In this document: positions 1 to 7,897 of the stretch, piece after piece
Layout of the letters: each line of letters opens with the position of its first letter
Position numbering within the stretch: the stretch's first letter is position 1
Assembly: GCA_964406605.1 (NCBI GenBank)
Contig: CAYOSF010000001.1
Location: 1 to 64,000 of the forward strand
Origin: CAYOSF01 sp964406605
GTDB taxonomy: Bacteria; Chloroflexota; Dehalococcoidia; DSTF01; RBG-16-68-14
Direction: 5' to 3'
Length of the DNA: 64,000 nucleotides
Translations under genes and position numbers: made by a program
Notes under the pieces: generated by a model
The model's database searches: none
Told to the model about the DNA's origin: nothing
What the model saw: the letters and a program-made list of their open reading frames with translations, nothing else

Positions 1-4
1 GCTG

Positions 5-55
5 TCGCCGATTGCCGAAATGCAGGTGGCGACCTGAAGGTCGCCGCTACGGCAC
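5..55. repeat. 51-bp direct repeat, copy 1 (REP-like hairpin)
   Basis: This copy is identical over 51 bp to 294-344. Its core at 28-45 is GGCGACCT-GA-AGGTCGCC, an 8-bp perfect stem with a 2-nt centre, followed by G and CTAC (47-50). Read on the minus strand it is GTAG then a hairpin, which is the layout of bacterial REP elements mobilised by RAYT (Y1) transposases. No transposase is in this window. Confidence 0.75.
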
Positions 56-293
56 GCTCCATCGACCGTCCACTCATTTGGTTCATGCCCATAGGCACGC
101 AGCACGAGGTGGTGTGCGGCTTTGGCAGAGAGAGGCGACCGCCGCCCGGCCCGGCCGACAGGCGCTAGACCCTTCGCTTTGCTCAGGGTGACCGGGTCGA
201 CGCGCTGGAGTTCCATCATTGTGAGCGCAGTGAAGAATCCCCGGCGGCGGGCTGATGGGCATCAACGAATTGTCTTGCTCGCTCCTGAGACCA

Positions 294-344
294 TCGCCGA
301 TTGCCGAAATGCAGGTGGCGACCTGAAGGTCGCCGCTACGGCAC
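294..344. repeat. 51-bp direct repeat, copy 2 (REP-like hairpin)
   Basis: Identical to 5-55, offset by 289 bp, with the same GGCGACCT-GA-AGGTCGCC core and trailing CTAC. The identity extends about 23 bp to the left of the hairpin, so the repeated unit is larger than the palindrome alone. Confidence 0.75.
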
Positions 345-410
345 TGCCAGTGGTGCCCGCCCACCCGCCCGGATGGTTAATTGAATCTGGGGGACATGCC
401 GGGGCCCCCG

Positions 411-438
411 GCAGAGTCCTTCCCGGGAAGGACTCTGC
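411..438. repeat. 28-bp perfect palindrome
   Basis: GCAGAGTCCTTCCC is followed directly by its exact reverse complement. A shorter palindrome (CCGGGG-C-CCCCGG) abuts it at 399-411. It could be an operator, a hairpin terminator without a T-run, or a mobile palindrome; the sequence alone does not decide. Confidence 0.6.
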
Positions 439-548
439 ACTCCCCGGAAGACACTTCAGACCACCGTCTACAACTAGCCATTGGCCTGCTCTCCTGCGGG
501 ATCACGCCGCGCCCATTTGTGGGTGCGGTGCGCTGCGGAAAGACGGGG

Positions 549-1778
549 CTAGGCCGGGCGCTTGTAGTAGTTGGTGGGGATGATGAACATGACCATCCCC
601 TTGTTCACCGGGTCCTCGGAGGCGGTGAGGCGGTCGCGCAGGCGGTAGAGCGTGTCGCCGAAGGCGGTCCGGCCGTAGAGCCAGTCGTTGAGCTGGGTGG
701 ACGTGGCCGAGACGCGCCCCGGCTGGGCAGCCGCCGCCTCGAAGTAGTAGGCGCGCAGGTCGTCCGCCAGGAAGCGCAGCAGGGCAGGCATCGTCTCGCA
801 GGCGCCCTGCGGCGGCTCCGGTGAGTCGCCGGCGGCGAACGCTGCCAGGAAGGCCGCTATCTCTTCCATCGAATCCGCGTCCAGGCCGCTGAGGCCGACG
901 GCGCTCCGGCCGAGCGAACGCGCCGCCTCGTCGTACCACGGGCGCAGGAGTGAGACCTCGTTCAGGAGCCGTTGCCGCAGCGCCCCGGCCTCCGTCTCCG
1001 CTGGTTCCGGCGCGGGCAGCGCGACGGGGCAGCCCCAGACCTCGCCGGCCTCCGCCGCGGGAGCGTCGTGCGGGTAGTCCTCCAGCACGGGGCCCGCTTC
1101 CCGTTCGAGGAGGTGGAGCGCCGCGCGCAGCACGTCGAGCTGGAACTCCGGCTGGTCCGGCGGGCCGAGCGGGCGGCCGAACTCGAAGGAGACCCAGAGC
1201 GCGCGCGGCGGCCTGACCTTCTCCGAATGCTCGCGGATCAGGCTGATGCCCGTCGTGGGGACGCCCTCCGACTCGATGTAGTGGGCGAGCGCGCCGACGG
1301 CGCGCGTGCAGAACGGTCAGATGGGAACGAGCACGGCGGCGGTGACGCCGTCCTCCTTGAGCAACCGGCCCACCTGGGCGCCGGTCTCGGCGAACTGCTC
1401 GCCGGGCGTCGCGCCCATGAAGGAGTAGTGCCACTGGGCGACGGAGCCGATCTCGCCCGCCTCGGCGAGCGCACGCAGGCGCTCCAGCGGGAAGGCGACG
1501 TTAACGTCGCGCTGGAAGCCGCTGCGGTCGAAGTTGACGCTGACGTGGCTCATGGCCAGGTCTGCGGGATCGGCGTCGCCGGGGATGATGCGGTACTCGT
1601 TGGTGATGCCCTGGAACTTGCGGTCGGAGCGGCGGTGGAGCCCGGCGGTGGAGACGAGGGCGACGCGGGCGTCGGCGCGCGCGGGCGGCCGCGCCCAAGG
1701 CGTGGAATCGAACTCCGGCATGGGCATGTTGGCGAGGAAGCCGCCCATGGGCTGGGGAAGGTCTGCTAGGCGTACCAT
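549..1778 (-). CDS. Selenoprotein B-family reductase (glycine/betaine/proline reductase type), UGA-encoded Sec
   Basis: A 409-residue product if the in-frame TGA at 1319-1317 is read as selenocysteine (Sec154). The frame is open and protein-like on both sides: upstream it ends ...TAAVLVPI, downstream it continues U-P-F-C-T-R-A-V-G-A-L. This gives a UxxC redox motif (Sec154, Cys157), as expected for the GrdB/PrdB-like selenoprotein B family, where Sec-Cys pairs act in reductive cleavage of C-N bonds or related redox chemistry. I place the start at the ATG at 1778 (MVRLADLPQP), before the first family-like sequence; the ribosome site is weak. A hairpin at SECIS distance follows the UGA. The full grd or prd operon is absent here, so the substrate is unknown. 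A nonsense mutation is the alternative, but the preserved UxxC context argues against it. Confidence 0.8.
1289..1305 (-). promoter_or_regulatory. Candidate bacterial SECIS hairpin
   Basis: Eleven bases after the in-frame UGA (1319-1317) the transcript can fold as GCGCGCC-GUC-GGCGCGC, a perfect 7-bp stem with a G-starting 3-nt loop about 19 nt from the UGA. SelB-dependent bacterial SECIS elements sit at about this distance and usually have G in the apical loop. In GC-rich coding DNA such stems also arise by chance, so this supports but does not prove Sec insertion. Confidence 0.45.
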
Positions 1779-1864
1779 AGGCGGCCTCAGCGTAGCGGGG
1801 GGAGATGGGGAGGGCAAGGGGAGATCCGTGAGTGAGCCGAGGACGGTTCCCACCCTGCGGCCAC

Positions 1865-2299
1865 CTAGATGCCCTCGACGGTGCAGAATCCCGTGCTGGT
1901 GAGGTACTGAACGCCCTCTAGCACGCAGACAACCTGGATTCCAGAATCGTCCGTCAGAACCAACCAGCCGGCATCCCTGTAATAAAGGGCCATACAAATG
2001 ACGAGCGGGTCTGCTGCATTCGGAGCAGACCCGAGGAAGGAGGCGTACTCGCTCACAATCCGCGATAGCTCGGCTACATTCTCGTTGGTGGCCGCCTGAA
2101 CACATCTATTGCGGTGGCGGTCCACCCAGGTCTTCAGCCTGTCGTCTCGCCTGCGGATCTCTCTTGCCACGGCGTCGGGAACCCTCAGCCGACCGTCTCG
2201 AACTAGCCTTGTCAGATCCCTTGGACGGGCAGGTGCGCCCTGAGGAGCGATCAGTCTTATCAGGGCGGAGCTATCCGCCAGGTACTTGAACGAACTCAA
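1865..2299 (-). CDS. PIN-domain RNase-like toxin (DUF4411-like)
   Basis: 144 aa. Acidic residues typical of PIN nucleases are visible: Asp9 in YLADSSALI, an Asp in PNAADPLVICMA, and Asp-Asp in VLTDDSG. These normally coordinate Mg2+ for RNA cleavage in VapC-like toxins. The start is TTG at 2299, chosen because AGGGGG lies five bases upstream and no ATG fits. It follows the XRE-ImmA gene by 7 bp, so the two are almost surely cotranscribed. DUF4411 proteins are regularly paired with XRE/ImmA-IrrE proteins and are treated as toxin-antitoxin modules; the cleavage target here is unknown. By eye its codons look less GC-extreme than those of its neighbours, hinting at acquisition. Confidence 0.75.
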   Translation of the reverse strand: MSSFKYLADSSALIRLIAPQGAPARPRDLTRLVRDGRLRVPDAVAREIRRRDDRLKTWVDRHRNRCVQAATNENVAELSRIVSEYASFLGSAPNAADPLVICMALYYRDAGWLVLTDDSGIQVVCVLEGVQYLTSTGFCTVEGI

Positions 2300-2306
2300 C
2301 AGCCCC

Positions 2307-3500
2307 CTAGCCTACTAGTGCCTCAACATCCTTCACTTTCATGTCGAGGATTCTGGACAATTCGGACGAGCTGATGACGTCGGCCTCAATTGCCCGCCTG
2401 GCGAGTACGGTGGTTCTGACCCCCAGGTAGCGCCTGTATTGCTGCCACGCGGGGCGCCGCCTGCCTCGCATGAAGGTGGAAGGACGCCTCCAGAAGGAGG
2501 AGCCCGCATAACGAACGAAACCAAGCTCTCTCAGCCGTATCCCGATTGCGGACTGGCTGACCTTCAGTTCTCGGCTGAGTCGCCGCCGTTCGCTGGGTGG
2601 CCAGAGGGAGTAGTTGGCGCTTGGAATGGTCGCTGGCAGATGCCTCTCCACCAGGGTCCTAGGGAGAAGGGTGGCTGCTGCCAGCCTATCGGCGATTCGC
2701 TCCTCTGTGTGCTGCGCAGGGGTTGACGGGTCGCAAAGCGTCAAGTCTCGACCGGTCTTCGCGAACATGAGGTGCGCATATTCATGGATGAGTGTGAAGA
2801 GCTGTGCGGCCGTCAGATCAGCAGTGTTGCGCAGAATCGCCGGTGGCCCTCCGGCTTCCCACAACGAGGCGCCCCGGCATTCGTCGACTGCCATGGGCAG
2901 AGCGAACACAAAGACGCCTGTGCCCTCTATCCCCTCTCGCCACGCGTCTAGCGCCGCGTCTTCTCCCTCCCATGAGAGCTGTGATTCATCGGAAACCTGC
3001 AGTGCGCTCCGGACGCGCAGCGCAAGACCCTCAATATCGTGGCTGGTCACGACATCATCTAGCCGTGCGTCCTGGATGGATACGTCTTCGGCGATCCCGA
3101 GTTCGGCAGTGATTCTCTTGGCTGCGGCGTAGAACCTCTGTAGGCGGTTGAGCTTCTCTCGCGTCTCGTACGACAAAGGTGCCGCTCTGCCGCCCGGGCC
3201 CAGGCGGAAGTCCGTCACCGCGAGAGGGGGGAGTTCGCGCTGGAACAGCGCCACGAAGGGCACAAGGTATGCTCTGGCCAGTGCTTCCGCCTGGGCCACC
3301 GTTGGCCTGCTCTGACCGTCCTCCCACGCCTCCAGATCTTGAGCATCAACCTCCTGCTCTCGGTCGCGCTTCAGCAGCTTGTTTACAGCGTTGACGGCCT
3401 GTTCGATGCCTAGAGTGGCTCTGCGGCGGGCCTCTCTCAGCACCGACGGGCTCACTGGGATCTGTGCAGGGGCTTCCGTGATCATGGTCCTTCCGCTCAT
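2307..3500 (-). CDS. XRE-type HTH / ImmA-IrrE metallopeptidase, likely antitoxin-regulator
   Basis: 397 aa. The N-terminal part (about residues 20-85) is a Cro/C1-type helix-turn-helix with the usual ...LEAWEDGQSRPTVAQAEALA pattern. The middle carries the zinc metallopeptidase motif HEYAH (239-243) followed by EERIAD (about 266), the HExxH...E arrangement of ImmA/IrrE proteases. The C-terminal 100 residues are basic and unassigned. It is upstream of and nearly abuts the PIN gene, so it probably represses the operon and controls toxin activity, possibly by proteolysis. A second possible ATG is at 3485, preceded by GGAAGG; the start at 3500 is therefore not certain. Confidence 0.8.
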   Translation of the reverse strand: MSGRTMITEAPAQIPVSPSVLREARRRATLGIEQAVNAVNKLLKRDREQEVDAQDLEAWEDGQSRPTVAQAEALARAYLVPFVALFQRELPPLAVTDFRLGPGGRAAPLSYETREKLNRLQRFYAAAKRITAELGIAEDVSIQDARLDDVVTSHDIEGLALRVRSALQVSDESQLSWEGEDAALDAWREGIEGTGVFVFALPMAVDECRGASLWEAGGPPAILRNTADLTAAQLFTLIHEYAHLMFAKTGRDLTLCDPSTPAQHTEERIADRLAAATLLPRTLVERHLPATIPSANYSLWPPSERRRLSRELKVSQSAIGIRLRELGFVRYAGSSFWRRPSTFMRGRRRPAWQQYRRYLGVRTTVLARRAIEADVISSSELSRILDMKVKDVEALVG

Positions 3501-3883
3501 TCCGGGTCAGGATCATTGGAATCTTATCATATCAAGAGCAGGGCAGGGCAGTTCGGATGCTTGGCCTCCGGCGTGGTGTCAGGACGACTATCATTCCAAC
3601 CTGGTTTCCCTGCAAGTCTTGACCCTTCAAGCGTGGCAAGCGGCTTCCAGCCGGTGAACGGGTATGGTGGAACCGTTTGAGAACGTGTGACCCGGTCGAA
3701 CAGGCACCTGACTGAATCAGGGACGCTGACACCTGGCCGCCGGAGGAGTATTTCGAAGCGCAGCCGTGACCCTTTGGTTTGACACCCAGGGCCGGGCTGC
3801 CTACACTACCGGAGAGTCGACGCGTTCGCCCGGCGCTCCGGGTTCAGACGTAGCTCGGCATTTCCATAACGGAGCACGATGAC
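3501..3883. other. Intergenic region, divergent promoters expected
   Basis: No gene found in 383 bp. It separates the minus-strand toxin-antitoxin pair from a small plus-strand membrane gene, so promoters for both should lie here. The only candidate is a minus-strand TATGAT at 3531-3526 without a good -35 box. I see no repeats. Confidence 0.4.
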
Positions 3884-4090
3884 ATGGCTGAGCGTTCGCA
3901 CTTCTACGGACTGATCATCTGCGCGGCCACCATCGCTACCGCCATCGTCTTCCTCGGCGGAGTGATGCGCCGGAGCTACTGGGCGCTCGCGCTCCCCGTC
4001 ACGGGCGGATTCCTGGGGGCCCTCTACGTGGCTTTCTGGATCGGGCGCGCCCTCATCGCCACCCCGATCGAGCCGCCCGCCGACGACTAG
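3884..4090 (+). CDS. Small membrane protein, two TM helices
   Basis: 68 aa of unknown function. Two hydrophobic stretches are visible (about residues 8-27 and 33-56), separated by a short Arg-containing turn (MRRSYW), and the tail is acidic (PPADD). GGAG lies 13 bases before the ATG. The gene converges on the glycosyltransferase gene at 4087, and the two share the bases of their stop codons (TAG on each strand, 4 bp overlap). It could be a hypothetical envelope protein; I recognise no family. Confidence 0.55.
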   Translation: MAERSHFYGLIICAATIATAIVFLGGVMRRSYWALALPVTGGFLGALYVAFWIGRALIATPIEPPADD

Positions 4091-5334
4091 CGGCCCGCCC
4101 GCTCCGCCCGCACCTCCTGGTAGAGCGCCTGCGTCCGGACGCCCGTCTGTCGCCACGAGAAGTGGTCGACGATGCGACGCCGTCCCTCCGCGCCCAGCCG
4201 CTCCCGCAGGTCTGAGTCGCTCATCACCCGCTCGATGCCGTCCGCCAGGGCGCGGGCGTCGGCCGGCGGCACGAGCAGCCCGCTGACGCCGTCCTCAATC
4301 ACCTCGGGGAAGGCGCCGGCCGTGGTGGCCAGGACAGGCGTGCCGCAGGACATCGCCTCGGCCGCCGGCAGGCCGAACCCCTCGTAGAGGGAGGGGGAGA
4401 CGAGCATCTGCGCCCTGTTGTAGAGCTGGTGCAACTCCTCAACGCTCAGCCGGCCGGTCACCGTGACCCGGTCCGCGACGCCGAGCTGCTGCGCGAGCGA
4501 CGGCACGAGGAAGGCGATGGGCCGGTCGACGACGGTGAGCCGCAGGTCCTGCCGGTCCTTGAGCAGCGCGAGCGCCTCGATCAGGTAGCGGGCGCCCTTG
4601 TTGCGGTCGTCGGAGTTGCCGACGTAGAGCAGCCTGCCGGGCTCCCTGGGCGTCTCGAGCGGGTGGAAGGTGTCGGTGTCGACGCCGTCGTAGATGACGG
4701 CGATGCGCTCCGGCCGCAGGCTGAAGAGCCGCGCCACGACGGCGGCCGAGTTCTCCGATCCCGTGATGATGCGGTCCATCCGGCGGGCGACGATCTCCTG
4801 CATGAAGAAGGGGTAGAAGCGGATCCACTTGATCTTGTCGGAGACCGTCTGCGCCTGGCGCACGCTGTTCTCGCGGTCGACCTGGAGCGGATGGTGGATG
4901 TTGGCCACGACGGGCAGCCCGTTGGCGCGGGTGAGGAGCGTCCCGTAGCCCAGGCCCTGCACGTCGTGGACGATGTCGAATTGGTGCCTCTCCGCCAGAT
5001 GGCGGAGCTTCTGGTAGGCCCGGAAGCTGAAGGCGGCCATCACGGAGAACATGCCCATGCGGCTGGTGGCCATCTCGTAGAAGTTGATCGGGTGGAAGAA
5101 GCTGAGCGGGTCGCGGCCGAAGAAGAAGAAGCGCTCGGTCTCCAGCAGCCGGTAGACGCTGTAGTTGATCAGCTTGTGCACCCGCACCCCATCGACCACG
5201 TCCGGGTACGGGGGCCCGGCGATAACGTGGACCTCGTGTCCCAGGGCGACCAGCTCTCGGGTGATGTGATGGAGGTAGATGCCCTGCCCGCCCGAGTACA
5301 TGCTGCCCTGGTGGAGCAGGAAACAGACCTTCAT
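4087..5334 (-). CDS. GT4-family glycosyltransferase (1)
   Basis: 415 aa, two Rossmann-like halves (GT-B fold). The N-terminal half starts MKVCFLLHQGSMYSGGQG, typical of a GT4 acceptor domain; the C-terminal half has the donor-binding signature LYEGFGLPAAEAMSCGTPV with the E-x7-E pair. Retaining transfer of a sugar from a nucleotide-sugar donor to a glycan is expected; donor and acceptor are unknown. Its ATG overlaps the stop of the upstream paralogue (ATGA, 5331-5334), so it is translationally coupled. It is closely similar along its whole length to the next two genes. Confidence 0.92.
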   Translation of the reverse strand: MKVCFLLHQGSMYSGGQGIYLHHITRELVALGHEVHVIAGPPYPDVVDGVRVHKLINYSVYRLLETERFFFFGRDPLSFFHPINFYEMATSRMGMFSVMAAFSFRAYQKLRHLAERHQFDIVHDVQGLGYGTLLTRANGLPVVANIHHPLQVDRENSVRQAQTVSDKIKWIRFYPFFMQEIVARRMDRIITGSENSAAVVARLFSLRPERIAVIYDGVDTDTFHPLETPREPGRLLYVGNSDDRNKGARYLIEALALLKDRQDLRLTVVDRPIAFLVPSLAQQLGVADRVTVTGRLSVEELHQLYNRAQMLVSPSLYEGFGLPAAEAMSCGTPVLATTAGAFPEVIEDGVSGLLVPPADARALADGIERVMSDSDLRERLGAEGRRRIVDHFSWRQTGVRTQALYQEVRAERAGR

Positions 5335-6605
5335 CCCGCCAGCTCCAGCGAACGCGAGCGGGCCTCACGGCGGCCGGTCACTTCCTCGTACAACGCGGTC
5401 ATCTCCACCGCGGTGCGACGCCAGTTGAACCGCTCGCGGACCCGGCGCGCGCCTCCTTCGCCCATCGCACGACACACCCCCGGCGCCTCCAGCAGGGTGC
5501 GGATCGCTTCGGCGAGCGGCTTAGCCTCGCCCGGCGGCACCTGGAGGCCGGTCACGCCGTCCTCCACGATCTCGGACAGCGCGCCCGCCGAGGTGGCGAC
5601 CACGGGCGTGCCGCAGGCCATCGCTTCGGCGGCCGGCAGGCCGAACCCCTCGTACAGGGAAGGGGAGACGAGCAGTTGGGCCCGGTTGTACTCGACGACC
5701 AGATCCTCGAGTGAGAGGCTGTCCAGGAACGTCACACGTCCCTCCAACCCGAGCTCTCGGGCCAGCGCCGGCGATTTCCTCGACCAGGCCCGCTGCACGA
5801 CGATCAACCGGAACGGGTTCGCGGGCGCCAGGCGCTGGAGAGCCTCAAGCAGATAGCGGAAGCCCTTGTTCCTGTCCTCGGAGTCGCCCACGAAGAGGAT
5901 GCGTCCCTGCTCCCGCTCCACGTCCGGCAGCCGGCGGAAGGTCGTGGTGTCGACGCCGTTCCAGATTGCCGCGACGCGTTCCTCCGGAAGGCCGAAGGCT
6001 CGGGCAACGGAGCGCGCTGCCGTGGGCGAGACGGCCACCAGCCGGTCAACGCGATGGGCGACGAGCCGCTGCATGAAGAACGGGTAGAAGAGCACGGCGC
6101 GGACCTGTTCCGATGCCGAGCGCGCCTCGCGGATGCGGTTCGAGCGGTCGATGACCAGCGGATGGTGCACGGTGGCGACCACGGGCAGGCCCATCGCCTT
6201 GATGAGCAGAGTTCCGTAGCCGAGCACCTGGTTATCGTGGACGACGTCGATCCTCTCGTGGCGGAGCAGGTCGCGCAGGCACTGGTAGGCCCGGATGCTG
6301 AACGCGCCCATGACCGAGTACATCCCAAGCCGGGTGGTGACCAGTTCGCCGAGGTTGAGCGGGTGGAACGGGTCCAGCAACGGCCTTCCGTAGAAGAACC
6401 GGCGCCTCGTGGCGAGCAGGCGGTGGTAGTTGTAGTTCTTGAGCCGGTGGAGCCGGACTCCATCCGAGAGCTCGGGATAGGGAGGCCCGGCGATCACCTG
6501 CACTTCGTGCCCAAGCGAGGTGAGCTCCCGTGCCAGGTTGCTCAGGTACACACCCTGGCCACCCGAGAACATGCTCCCCTCGTGCAGGAGCAGACAGACC
6601 CTCAT
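5331..6605 (-). CDS. GT4-family glycosyltransferase (2)
   Basis: 424 aa, a paralogue of its two neighbours, beginning MRVCLLLHEGSMFSGGQG and carrying LYEGFGLPAAEAMACGTPV near the C-terminus. Shared blocks such as VIAGPPYPE, DNQVLGYGTLLIKA and EDRNKGFRYLLEAL show descent from one ancestor by tandem duplication. Both ends overlap the neighbouring genes by 4 bp (ATGA at 6602-6605 and 5331-5334). It likely adds one sugar in the same surface polysaccharide. Confidence 0.92.
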   Translation of the reverse strand: MRVCLLLHEGSMFSGGQGVYLSNLARELTSLGHEVQVIAGPPYPELSDGVRLHRLKNYNYHRLLATRRRFFYGRPLLDPFHPLNLGELVTTRLGMYSVMGAFSIRAYQCLRDLLRHERIDVVHDNQVLGYGTLLIKAMGLPVVATVHHPLVIDRSNRIREARSASEQVRAVLFYPFFMQRLVAHRVDRLVAVSPTAARSVARAFGLPEERVAAIWNGVDTTTFRRLPDVEREQGRILFVGDSEDRNKGFRYLLEALQRLAPANPFRLIVVQRAWSRKSPALARELGLEGRVTFLDSLSLEDLVVEYNRAQLLVSPSLYEGFGLPAAEAMACGTPVVATSAGALSEIVEDGVTGLQVPPGEAKPLAEAIRTLLEAPGVCRAMGEGGARRVRERFNWRRTAVEMTALYEEVTGRREARSRSLELAG

Positions 6606-7897
6606 GACACCGGGTGGGGCTCCGGCTGGCGAACGGGGGCGGCGACGCCGGGTGCTGCGCGCCCGGCGAGCACCTCCTCGTAGAGGGCCAGCGTCTCCTG
6701 AGCCGTTCGCTCCCAGCTAAACCGCTCGCGGATGCGTCGGGCGCCCGCCTCGCCCATCTCGCGGCACCGGTCCGGGGCCTCCAGCAAGGTCCGGATGGCC
6801 TCCGCCAGCGGCCCTACCTGGCCGGGCGGCACGTGCAGCCCGCTCACGCCGTCCTCCACGATCTCTTGGAGTGCACCGGCCGTCGTGGCGACGACGGGCG
6901 TGCCGCAGGCGAGCGCCTCCGCCGCCGGCAGGCCGAAGCCCTCGTAGAGGGAGGGGGAGACGAGCAGTTGGGCCCGGTTGTATTGCTGCACCAGCTCGTC
7001 GGTGGAGAGATGCTCCAGGAACGTCACCCTGCCGTGCAGGCCCAACTGCTGCACCAGACGGGGAGCGCCCTTCGAGCTCGGGTGGTGCACCACGTTGAGG
7101 TGGAACGGTATCTGGCCGCGCAGAACCCGCAGCGCCCGTAGCAGGTAACGGATGCCCTTGTTCCTGTCCTCGCTGTTGCCGACGAAGAGCACGCGGTTGG
7201 GCTCGGGCTGCACGTCGGGGAGCGGGCGGAACACGTCCGTCTCCACGCCGTCGTGGATCACGCGGATGCGGTCCAGGGGGAGGTCGAAAGCCTCCGCCAC
7301 GGACTCGGCGGAGGCGTCGGAGCCGGTGATGATGCGATCGAGGCGGGCGGCGACCCATTGCTGCATGACCCACGGATACCAGACGATGCGCGAGATGCGG
7401 GCGCCCAGGCTGCGGGCCTGTGCCATGGCGTTCCGGCGGTCGATGGTTAGCGGGTGGTGGGTATTGGCCACGACGGGCCGGCCGAGCGCCTTCATGAGCC
7501 AGATGCCGTATCCCAGGGTCTGGTTGTCGTGGATCAAGTCGAAGCGCCCCTCGCGCTCCAGCTCGTTGAGCTTGTGGTAGGCCCGGATGCTGAACACGTT
7601 GAGCAACGAGGAGAGCGTGTATCGCGTCGTGGCGAACTCGTAGAGGTTCACCGGGTGGAAGAAGAGGAGGGGGTGGGTGTGGTACGCGTACTCGTCGAAG
7701 CCGTCCAAGTAGCTCCAAAAGCTGAACGTCTTGAGCTTGTGGAGGTTCACCTCTGGAGAGACTTCGGGATAGGGCACGCCGGCGATGACGTGCACCTCGT
7801 GCCCCATCCTGGCCAGCTCACGGCTCACGTAATGGAGGTACACACCTTGGCCGCCGGAGTACATGTGCCCCTGGGATTGGATGAAACAGATCTTCAC
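6602..7897 (-). CDS. GT4-family glycosyltransferase (3)
   Basis: 431 aa from GTG at 7897, chosen because it makes a GTGA overlap with the methyltransferase stop and aligns with the starts of the two paralogues; an ATG at 7972 would overlap the upstream gene by 79 bp. It begins VKICFIQSQGHMYSGGQG and carries LYEGFGLPAAEALACGTPV in the donor domain. Blocks such as GNSEDRNKGIRYLLRAL match the other two. It is the first glycosyltransferase of the minus-strand cassette. Confidence 0.92.
   Translation of the reverse strand: MKICFIQSQGHMYSGGQGVYLHYVSRELARMGHEVHVIAGVPYPEVSPEVNLHKLKTFSFWSYLDGFDEYAYHTHPLLFFHPVNLYEFATTRYTLSSLLNVFSIRAYHKLNELEREGRFDLIHDNQTLGYGIWLMKALGRPVVANTHHPLTIDRRNAMAQARSLGARISRIVWYPWVMQQWVAARLDRIITGSDASAESVAEAFDLPLDRIRVIHDGVETDVFRPLPDVQPEPNRVLFVGNSEDRNKGIRYLLRALRVLRGQIPFHLNVVHHPSSKGAPRLVQQLGLHGRVTFLEHLSTDELVQQYNRAQLLVSPSLYEGFGLPAAEALACGTPVVATTAGALQEIVEDGVSGLHVPPGQVGPLAEAIRTLLEAPDRCREMGEAGARRIRERFSWERTAQETLALYEEVLAGRAAPGVAAPVRQPEPHPVS

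Larger units (their letters stand above)
1..548. other. Gene-free region with palindromic repeats
   Basis: I find no convincing gene here; the open frames are short and overlap in several directions, as expected of GC-rich DNA. The region holds two identical 51-bp direct repeats (5-55 and 294-344), each containing a perfect hairpin followed by CTAC, and a 28-bp perfect palindrome at 411-438. It lies downstream of the selenoprotein gene on the minus strand, so one hairpin could serve as its transcription end, but no T-run is present to confirm a terminator. Confidence 0.6.

Noticed and set aside
1134..1319. Nonsense mutation making the selenoprotein B gene a pseudogene
   Set aside because: Downstream sequence keeps protein-like composition, the UGA falls at the redox-active position next to PFC, and a hairpin follows at SECIS distance.
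502..1434. A 310-codon open frame on the minus strand overlapping the selenoprotein gene
   Set aside because: It is Arg/Pro/Gly-rich with no domain; the frame carrying the selenoprotein B-like sequence is in phase across the UGA and is the real one.
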